From NCBI GenBank assembly GCA_005239585.1, contig SBBU01000124.1, positions 1 to 13,039 of the forward strand: 13,039 nt of DNA, in the 5' to 3' direction. Position numbers and translations under genes: made by a program. The DNA comes from Planctomycetaceae bacterium (lineage in GTDB: Bacteria; Planctomycetota; MHYJ01; SBBU01). The notes below the pieces were generated by a model, which saw only the letters and a list, made by a program, of their open reading frames with translations, made no database searches and was not told the DNA's origin. Positions 7,352-13,039 of the stretch are shown piece after piece. How positions within the stretch are numbered: the first letter of the stretch is position 1; each line of letters starts with the position of its first letter.

Positions 7352-7441
7352 TAGCACTCTTTGCAAGGAAAAGTCCTGAATTCATTTGTAAAAAACTGTC
7401 GTCATCTTTATCATTGTCATTTAAATATGCCGTCAGATAGA

Positions 7442-9694
7442 ATGAAAATCGTGTGTGTGGGTGGGGGTCCTGCGGGGCTCTATTTTGGCATCCTGATGAA
7501 AAAGGCAAATAAAGCGCACGATGTTACTGTAATCGAGCGAAATCGTCCCGGCGACACATTCGGCTTTGGCGTCGTCTTTTCAGATGCAACTCTAGAAAAT
7601 CTAGAAACTGCCGACCGTGAGACGCATGATGAGATCACGCGCAACTTTGCCCACTGGGATGATATTGAAATTCATCACAAAGATAACGTCACCATTTCAA
7701 CGGGACACGGCTTTAGCGGGATCTCCCGTACACGTTTACTTGATATCTTACAAGGAAGATGCAAAGAGCTGGGAGTGAGAATAGAATACGAAAGAGAAAT
7801 AAAAGACCTAAAGGGCCTTTCAGATGCAGATCTTGTTGTAGCTGCGGATGGAGTTAACAGCACAATACGGGCACTCTATTCTGAACATTTCAAACCGCAA
7901 ACAGATATAAGGCCTAATAAATTTGTCTGGCTTGGAAGCACCCTGCCTTTCAAGGCGTTTACGTTTATATTCAAGTATGATTCGCATGGGCTCTGGCGGC
8001 TACATGCATACAAGTATCAGAACGACCGATCGACTGTCATTGTCGAAACCACAGAGGATGTATGGAAAAAGGCAGGACTGGAAAAGGCGACAGAGGACGA
8101 CACAATAAATTTCTGCGAAAATCTTTTCAAAAAAGAGCTTACTAGGCATAAACTGCTCAAGAACAGATCATTATGGCGCAGCTTTCCAACTATAAGAAAC
8201 GAAACGTGGCATTATAAAAACATTGTCCTTGTCGGGGATGCCGCTCACACCGCCCACTTTTCTGTGGGTTCAGGTACGAAATTGGCCATGGAGGATGTGA
8301 TCGCGCTGGCAAACGCAGTCGGCTCTACATCATCTTTGGAGGAAGCGCTGGAATCCTATGAGCAAGAGAGGCGCCCTGTGGTTGAAAGCATGCAGCGATC
8401 GGCCCAGACAAGTCTCCAGTGGTTTGAAGAGACGGAACGATACATGGATATCGAACACATACAATTTGTTATGAGCCTTCTCACACGCAGTCTTCGAATC
8501 TCGCATGAAGATCTCAAGCAAAGAGACCCGGCACTTGTCGAGAAGGTCGACCGATGGTTTGCTGAAAAAGCAGTAAAACAGAGTAGTGTAAACATATCGT
8601 TAGAACCACCACCACCACCGCTCTTTACCCCGTTCAAACTGCGTGAATTGCTCCTCGTGAACCGCATAGTGGTTTCACCCATGTGCATGTATTCAGCAGA
8701 AGACGGTACACCCAATGAATGGCATCTCGTGCACCTAGGCAGCCGCGCAGTCGGAGGGGCTGGACTAGTCATCACTGAGATGACAGATATCAGCCAAGAG
8801 GGAAGGATTAGCACAGGCTGTGCCGGCATGTATAAACCTGAGCACATAACGGCGTGGAAGAAGATCGTTGATTTTGTCCATAAGTACAGCTATGCAAAAA
8901 TCGGCATGCAACTTGCGCACGCCGGACGAAAAGGCTCCACAAAATTAGCATGGGAAGGGATTGACCAGCCAATGGATAGTGGTAACTGGCCAATCATATC
9001 TGCGTCACCAATTCCGTATTATCCCAACAACCAGGTACCAAAGGAGATGGACAGAAATGACATGATTCAAGTTCGCGAGAACTTTGTGCGGGCAGCGAAG
9101 ATGGCCGAAGAGGCAGGTTTTGACATGATCGAACTCCATTTTGCGCATGGATATCTCATTTCAACTTTTATTTCACCACTCACAAATATTCGCAAGGATG
9201 AATATGGAGGGTCACTAGAAAACCGCATGAGATTTCCACTTGAGGTCTTTGATGCAGTCAGAAAAGTATGGTCACAGGATAAACCAATTTCAGTGCGCAT
9301 CTCTGCAACGGACTGGGCGCCGGGAGGACTAGAGCCTGATGATGCAGTTGAAATTGCAAGGATGCTCAAGGCACATGGCTGTGACATCACTGACGTCTCA
9401 GCCGGACAGACAGTGCCAACAGCAAGGCCTGTTTATGGAAGACAGTTCCAGACCCCATTTAGCGATCGAATACGCCATGAGGTTGGTATCAATACAATGG
9501 CGGTTGGGAATATCACTTCATTTGGAGATGTGAATGGCATTCTTGTTGCAGGTCGCGCCGATCTTTGTGTAATGGCACGCGCACATCTATGGGACCCCTA
9601 TTGGACACGCCATGCAGCATTCGAACTCGGTTACAAACTGCCTTGGCCAAACCAGTACAAGAGCCTCGACCGCTTTACTCCAAGACTAAAATAA
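7442..9694 (+). CDS. Fused FAD monooxygenase / OYE-type reductase (salicylyl-CoA 5-hydroxylase or 2-aminobenzoyl-CoA monooxygenase/reductase-like)
   Basis: About 750 residues from [12 protein letters not shown]. The N-terminal half is a PHBH-type FAD monooxygenase: dinucleotide-binding GGGPAG (7-12), a DG motif near 136-137 (AADGVNS) and FAD-ribityl GDAAH (265-269). A five-proline linker (389-393) leads to an Old Yellow Enzyme domain of the YqjM type: C415 and Y417 in SPMCMYS, HAG in [10 protein letters not shown] (490-499), H566 and H569 in ELHFAHGYL, and a [10 protein letters not shown] signature (586-595). This architecture is known from bifunctional salicylyl-CoA 5-hydroxylase/oxidoreductase and 2-aminobenzoyl-CoA monooxygenase/reductase, flavoenzymes that hydroxylate an aromatic CoA thioester and then reduce the ring. 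Start uncertain: ATG 7427 adds five residues and TTG 7361 adds 27. None has a good ribosome binding site; 7442 fits the family's first strand. No CoA ligase, thioesterase or ring-opening gene is nearby, so the substrate is open. Confidence 0.88.
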   Translation: MKIVCVGGGPAGLYFGILMKKANKAHDVTVIERNRPGDTFGFGVVFSDATLENLETADRETHDEITRNFAHWDDIEIHHKDNVTISTGHGFSGISRTRLLDILQGRCKELGVRIEYEREIKDLKGLSDADLVVAADGVNSTIRALYSEHFKPQTDIRPNKFVWLGSTLPFKAFTFIFKYDSHGLWRLHAYKYQNDRSTVIVETTEDVWKKAGLEKATEDDTINFCENLFKKELTRHKLLKNRSLWRSFPTIRNETWHYKNIVLVGDAAHTAHFSVGSGTKLAMEDVIALANAVGSTSSLEEALESYEQERRPVVESMQRSAQTSLQWFEETERYMDIEHIQFVMSLLTRSLRISHEDLKQRDPALVEKVDRWFAEKAVKQSSVNISLEPPPPPLFTPFKLRELLLVNRIVVSPMCMYSAEDGTPNEWHLVHLGSRAVGGAGLVITEMTDISQEGRISTGCAGMYKPEHITAWKKIVDFVHKYSYAKIGMQLAHAGRKGSTKLAWEGIDQPMDSGNWPIISASPIPYYPNNQVPKEMDRNDMIQVRENFVRAAKMAEEAGFDMIELHFAHGYLISTFISPLTNIRKDEYGGSLENRMRFPLEVFDAVRKVWSQDKPISVRISATDWAPGGLEPDDAVEIARMLKAHGCDITDVSAGQTVPTARPVYGRQFQTPFSDRIRHEVGINTMAVGNITSFGDVNGILVAGRADLCVMARAHLWDPYWTRHAAFELGYKLPWPNQYKSLDRFTPRLK

Positions 9695-9696
9695 GC

Positions 9697-10050
9697 CTAA
9701 ACCAAAACGTCCAGTCGACTACCTCTAGGATCGTTAGTCTGACCTGATACAGCATTTACAATACTACTTATCCCTCGTCTAACGCCACGAGCGGATCTTT
9801 GAATTGCCTCTGCAGGTTTTGCAAGAGTCTCTGCCCTTCTGTTATTTGACGGCTGTCTGACAGAACTTGACTGTCTAGGCACGAGACCTTCGGTCCTGCC
9901 CGGGGATGAACCTCCAAGGGCAGCTGAAGCCCTGTTGGCACGCAACCCTGCGGATGCCCTCTGAAAAGTATTCGATCGGGCTGCCTGCATTCTAGCAGGA
10001 GAACGCCCTGCACTTAACGAAGGTTGATTAGCGCTAACCTTTAGTGCCAT
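9697..10050 (-). CDS. Arg/Ser/Ala-rich, probably disordered small basic protein, function unknown
   Basis: 117 residues, starting at the ATG at 10050 behind a near-perfect AAGGAGG (10061-10055), 4 bases from the start codon. An upstream in-frame ATG at 10074 lacks such a site. The protein has 17 Arg and 2 Lys against only 5 acidic residues, no Cys or Trp and one aromatic residue (F29). Ser, Ala, Gln and Pro are frequent, so most of it is likely disordered; residues about 75-102 (ETLAKPAEAIQRSARGVRRG and after) could form an amphipathic helix. It has a textbook promoter and its own start site, which favours a real, expressed gene over a chance frame. A nucleic-acid-binding or phosphate-rich-partner role is possible from charge alone. 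I recognise no family. Its stop lies two bases from the stop of the convergent flavoenzyme. Confidence 0.68.
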   Translation of the reverse strand: MALKVSANQPSLSAGRSPARMQAARSNTFQRASAGLRANRASAALGGSSPGRTEGLVPRQSSSVRQPSNNRRAETLAKPAEAIQRSARGVRRGISSIVNAVSGQTNDPRGSRLDVLV

Positions 10051-10089
10051 AAAGCCTCCTTTCGTAATAATCACCCCGGGAGAGGCTTT
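10051..10089 (-). promoter_or_regulatory. Inverted repeat overlapping the ribosome binding site of the basic-protein gene
   Basis: On the minus strand, AAAGCCTC (10089-10082) is perfectly complementary to GAGGCTTT (10058-10051). The second arm contains most of the Shine-Dalgarno core, and 23 bases lie between the arms. In RNA this would hide the ribosome binding site. However, the start point expected from the promoter is near 10085, inside the first arm, so only part of the stem may be transcribed. A DNA-level operator is an alternative. Confidence 0.4.
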
Positions 10090-10091
10090 TC

Positions 10092-10120
10092 AATATAAAA
10101 CAGTCGACAGTGGATGTCAA
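10092..10120 (-). promoter_or_regulatory. Consensus sigma-70 promoter of the basic-protein gene
   Basis: Minus strand: TTGACA (10120-10115), a 17-base spacer, then TATATT (10097-10092). The -35 is perfect, the spacing ideal and the -10 matches 5 of 6 (TATAAT). It is the strongest promoter-like sequence seen in the window. Expected start near 10085 gives a leader of about 35 bases. Confidence 0.7.
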
Positions 10121-10156
10121 TCCCATTCATTAAAATGATAAAAAAAACACCTTTGC

Positions 10157-10184
10157 TTGAACTGCCGCTTTAAGGCTGTATACT
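10157..10184 (+). promoter_or_regulatory. Candidate promoter of the polytopic membrane protein gene
   Basis: TTGAAC (10157-10162) and TATACT (10179-10184) are separated by 16 bases, with TG directly before the -10. A start near 10191 would leave about 20 bases before the ATG at 10212. It diverges from the promoter of the basic-protein gene, with the two -35 elements about 36 bases apart, so one regulator could reach both. Confidence 0.45.
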
Positions 10185-10211
10185 TGGGAAAAAACAGTGT
10201 TGGGTTTTTGA

Positions 10212-12119
10212 ATGCTCAAGATCATACCAAGTGAGGAATTAAGAACCGCTTCAAAGCTGTCAGACTTGGCTCGAATTTTAGCACTGGTTTCGTTTTTGTT
10301 TCTGATTTTCTATTTCTCATTCATCTTATTTGCCCCTTCAATACACAGATTCTTCAGGCCCGTGAATAAAGATTTAATTAATCCGTGGTTCATAAATTGG
10401 ATCTCTGAAACTGATGGGATTGAACTGGAAGCAATGTTTGGCAGCATCGCAATATATTTAGTTTTGTCCTACCTGCTGATAATCAACTTCAAATCCTTAA
10501 AGTGGTTGGCTGACGGGATAATTCAAACACTTTTAATTGCTGTTGCAGCAGTTATTTTTCTCATGACTAATCCCAAGGAAATTATCGGATTCATCCCGGT
10601 CCTCGGACCTAACTTGCTAATAGTTACCTTTGTATTGATTACTCTTTGCTTAGGCTATTTATGGATAAGGTATGTAAAAATTAGCGGCTGGTTAGATGTA
10701 TTTGTACCCGTTTTTGTTCTGATCATTTTTGGATGTTTTGTTATTTTAACATTTGTCCCAGCCTCATGTGAAGACTATAACTACTTTATCGGACCTTCAT
10801 TAAAACTGACACAGGGAGAATCACTAGGATCATTTTACAATCAGTACAACGTGTTTGGTCTATACCTATTTAAATGGATGATCGATTCTGGATATAAATT
10901 TCATCAGATGCAACTTGTAATAGGGCTCTTCTTCATCCTTTCTTTCTACCTCTATTATCTCCTCGCTAAAAAATTGTTACACGAAAAGCATTTGGTCTTT
11001 CAATTCATGCTCTCGCTAGTCATCCTTAGATTTCTGTCACTTGATCACGATCCAGCTTTTCTCCCCCAGGCCTCGCCAATAAGGTTGGAGTTGTGGGTCC
11101 CTTTACTTTTAATAACCTACAAATTTGGATTTCTATCCCCAATTACGGCGATATCTTTTTCTGTGGGGTATTTAATGGATGATTTTTTTGGCTTTTTATA
11201 CCTACTAATGTATTTATTAGCAATTGCCCTTAATGTAATCGCTCAAATAATCAGAAAAGAAAGCCTCTCATTTTTTAAATTGCTGATTTTGGCTATTCCC
11301 GTCGTTGCAAGTTTAGCAATTCACATGCATTACTTTGGTTCACTGGTATCACCCGGTGGAAAATTGTATCAAGGACTGAGAATAGGCTTTCTCCCAATCT
11401 CCGAACATTCGTTGTTTTGGCCGATTGCATTCGTACTTGCCTTTTATATTTACTTTGCTCTAAAAGAATCTGACAACCACCGTCTTTTGGTCAATATTTT
11501 CATGCTTGCTATAGCCGTTTGCCAATTAGTCTATTTTTTTGGCAGATCACATGAACACAATCTTCTTAATATGTCAGGTATCTGGCTGCTGATTTTATTC
11601 TTTTGTTTTGACCGAATGATTAAGCTCTTTTCAATAAAAAAAGTCGTTTTCGCCCTCGCTGTGGGGATAATAATTTTCTTTAGCCTGTTTTTTGGGGATC
11701 AGATTTCGTACAAATTCCAAACTGTTAGCACACACCTTTCCCGGGGAGAGTTTCTTGAGATGCATCCTTTGGACAAGCAAATCGATCAGAATCTGAAAAT
11801 ATTCTCGACAGTTTATCAATCAAACGAGAAAATCTTCCTCATGAGCAATTTTGATTCCTACTTTAACTATCGTTTTGGCCTAAAACAGGTCGGCTTTTTT
11901 TGTCCCTTTAGATCTAATGTCTATGTGAAAGACACGATAGAGTTTTTGAGAACGCTTGATGAAAACGGTTACAAGATTGTCTTTCTAGAACGAGATATAA
12001 ACAGCTTAAAACTTGATGCCTTGGCCAACAATCGATATCTAAAAGATCAAAATCTAATGTTTAATCCTGTAAATAGAGGGGGATTTCTTGAGCTTGTGCT
12101 AAAACAAATCACTAATTAA
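10212..12119 (+). CDS. Large polytopic membrane protein, candidate GT-C-type glycosyltransferase
   Basis: 635 residues with roughly 13-15 membrane helices, for example 21-42, 75-92, 103-119, 134-152, 162-182, 234-252, 353-371, 402-417, 426-443, 453-466 and 478-494. It ends in a soluble domain (about 497-635) of mixed alpha/beta appearance. After a membrane segment comes CEDYNYFIGPSLKLTQGESL (186-205), an acidic, aromatic segment in an extracytoplasmic loop position. This resembles the first-loop acidic motif of GT-C lipid-linked sugar transferases. FGRSHEHNLLN (443-453) resembles a short motif that I associate with related polysaccharide membrane proteins. The assignment rests on topology and these motifs, not on a recognised family. 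The ATG at 10212 has no clear ribosome binding site. A substrate would be a polyprenyl-linked sugar in the cell envelope. An alternative is a non-catalytic polysaccharide export or modification protein. Confidence 0.75.
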   Translation: MLKIIPSEELRTASKLSDLARILALVSFLFLIFYFSFILFAPSIHRFFRPVNKDLINPWFINWISETDGIELEAMFGSIAIYLVLSYLLIINFKSLKWLADGIIQTLLIAVAAVIFLMTNPKEIIGFIPVLGPNLLIVTFVLITLCLGYLWIRYVKISGWLDVFVPVFVLIIFGCFVILTFVPASCEDYNYFIGPSLKLTQGESLGSFYNQYNVFGLYLFKWMIDSGYKFHQMQLVIGLFFILSFYLYYLLAKKLLHEKHLVFQFMLSLVILRFLSLDHDPAFLPQASPIRLELWVPLLLITYKFGFLSPITAISFSVGYLMDDFFGFLYLLMYLLAIALNVIAQIIRKESLSFFKLLILAIPVVASLAIHMHYFGSLVSPGGKLYQGLRIGFLPISEHSLFWPIAFVLAFYIYFALKESDNHRLLVNIFMLAIAVCQLVYFFGRSHEHNLLNMSGIWLLILFFCFDRMIKLFSIKKVVFALAVGIIIFFSLFFGDQISYKFQTVSTHLSRGEFLEMHPLDKQIDQNLKIFSTVYQSNEKIFLMSNFDSYFNYRFGLKQVGFFCPFRSNVYVKDTIEFLRTLDENGYKIVFLERDINSLKLDALANNRYLKDQNLMFNPVNRGGFLELVLKQITN

Positions 12120-12997
12120 AGGAGATATTCCATCTGGGACCAGATCGATCCTTTGCTCCCTTTGAAATAAATTATAGAGGACTTATCCGTGTAAGAGGTT
12201 ATTTTTACCTCTCCCAGTCCTCTTAACCTCTCTACTTCTCTAAAAAAATCTTCCTTCTCCTTGTGACTAAAATAATGGACCTCAACAATAATGTTTTCTG
12301 TTTTTTTTATTTTATCCGAGCTTAACAAATCCTCAATAACGTTAAATTCCGCCCCCTCGATATCCATTTTTAACAGAGAGACCCTTTCGCTTATAAAATT
12401 GGAGAGCTTTTCAACTTTAACCTGCACAGTTGTAAAAGGGAGTTCCTGTTTAATAAAAAGACTGTTGTTAAGGCACTGAATGGGGTGTTTAATTATATAA
12501 AAATCTCTTTCAGCAATTTCATTGCTTAAAGCAAGATTATAGGTCTCATAATTCCTGATATTATTTTCCTTTAAATTTCTGATTAATAATTTATAGCTTT
12601 GTCCATCCGGTTCGAAAGCCTTAATTTTCATATCAGGGTTAAAAACGTGAAACCAGAGAATAGCCAATCCAATATGGGCCCCTGCGTCTATATAATTCTT
12701 TACATTAATCTTAGAGCGGTACAGATCTCGACAAAATATTTCATTAAATAAATAAAAAAAGCTGGGATAGTTTGCCAGATGTATTTTTAGATCAAAGGCC
12801 CTAATTATAACTTTTGTATATTTCTTCTTAAGAAGGATGGTTAACAATAACTTAAAAGTAAGATTGAGATAATCGGACAATAATAACCATTTCCTCTTAG
12901 CAGTTAATTCGTTATTTGAGATAATCCCTGTTACCCCAAGCCTCATTTGATCAAGCGCCTTGACAATTTCCCTGAAACTTAAACCGAACATTTTCAT
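12116..12997 (-). CDS. FkbM-family SAM-dependent methyltransferase
   Basis: 293 residues. The Rossmann SAM-binding motif is YIDAGAHIG (102-110), followed by the acidic strand end AFEPD (127-131) and by LLKMDIEGAEF (208-218), the hallmark MDIEGAE of FkbM methyltransferases. These O-methyltransferases cap sugars in surface polysaccharides or modify natural products. The first 95 residues are an N-terminal region with a hydrophobic stretch (about 44-56, LNLTFKLLLTILL) that may lie on the membrane. The start is uncertain: ATG 12997 is preceded by an in-frame TGA three codons upstream (13006-13004), and a second ATG lies at 12991. Neither has a ribosome binding site. The stop codon overlaps the stop of the convergent membrane-protein gene within TTAA (12116-12119). 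A glycan target is suggested by the neighbouring GT-C candidate. Confidence 0.88.
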   Translation of the reverse strand: MKMFGLSFREIVKALDQMRLGVTGIISNNELTAKRKWLLLSDYLNLTFKLLLTILLKKKYTKVIIRAFDLKIHLANYPSFFYLFNEIFCRDLYRSKINVKNYIDAGAHIGLAILWFHVFNPDMKIKAFEPDGQSYKLLIRNLKENNIRNYETYNLALSNEIAERDFYIIKHPIQCLNNSLFIKQELPFTTVQVKVEKLSNFISERVSLLKMDIEGAEFNVIEDLLSSDKIKKTENIIVEVHYFSHKEKEDFFREVERLRGLGEVKITSYTDKSSIIYFKGSKGSIWSQMEYLL

Positions 12998-13039
12998 TGA
13001 TTTTCAGTTAGCAAGGCCAAGTCACACATGTCGTTAGAG

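Noticed and set aside
8606..8620. CCA-repeat (proline run) considered as a frameshift or a fusion artefact of two genes
   Set aside because: The frame is open throughout and the same monooxygenase-OYE fusion is an established natural architecture; the run is a linker.
8356..8847. 163-codon minus-strand open frame inside the flavoenzyme gene
   Set aside because: It is Ser/Arg/Cys-rich with no motif and lies antisense to clearly conserved domain sequence; it is a codon-bias shadow.
9768..10013. Alternative 81-codon minus-strand frame within the basic-protein gene
   Set aside because: It has no ribosome binding site and is fully contained in the frame that has both a strong promoter and AAGGAGG.
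1..13039. CRISPR array, insertion sequence, attachment site or phage genes
   Set aside because: No regularly spaced repeats, transposase or integrase motifs, or terminal inverted repeats were seen on either strand.

Overview
The window reads as a chromosomal piece from a bacterium of moderate GC content that I cannot place with confidence. Several genes have AAGGAG-type ribosome binding sites, and a few have sigma-70-like promoters (the best is TTGACA-N17-TATATT). This argues against Bacteroidota, which mostly lack Shine-Dalgarno sites and use a different -10/-35 pair. A secreted lipoprotein enzyme and an FkbM methyltransferase would fit a diderm from a poorly cultured phylum, but that is inference. 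I see no rRNA, tRNA, insertion sequence, integrase or CRISPR array.

Layout: (1) 1-33, the probable last codons of an upstream gene. (2) 255-587 (+), a small protein with two zinc ribbons joined by a glycine-rich linker, behind its own promoter. (3) 801-6709 (-), a tightly packed four-gene operon, in transcription order: GH127-family beta-L-arabinofuranosidase-like lipoprotein, sugar-binding protein, double ABC ATPase, permease. The junctions are a 10-base gap, a 4-base ATGA overlap and a 1-base TAGTG overlap. This looks like a release-and-import unit for a pentose, probably L-arabinose from plant-type glycans. (4) 6898-7311 (+), a small three-helix membrane protein, followed by a very strong 14-bp hairpin (7319-7351). 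(5) 7442-9694 (+), a fused FAD monooxygenase / Old-Yellow-Enzyme reductase of the salicylyl-CoA 5-hydroxylase or 2-aminobenzoyl-CoA monooxygenase/reductase type, with none of its usual aromatic-catabolism partners nearby. (6) 9697-10050 (-), a 117-residue Arg/Ser/Ala-rich, probably disordered orphan with the best promoter and ribosome binding site in the window. (7) 10212-12119 (+), a large polytopic membrane protein with features of a GT-C glycosyltransferase. (8) 12116-12997 (-), an FkbM-type methyltransferase, convergent with the previous gene and sharing stop-codon bases with it.

The operon in (3) is a coherent functional unit. Items (7) and (8) share a surface-glycan theme but are convergent, so they are not co-transcribed. 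The other genes look individually regulated. No large unknown defence or mobile system is evident. The least explained items are the basic orphan protein with its SD-complementary leader repeat, the RNA-type hairpin at 7319-7351 and the orphan CoA-ester hydroxylase/reductase fusion.
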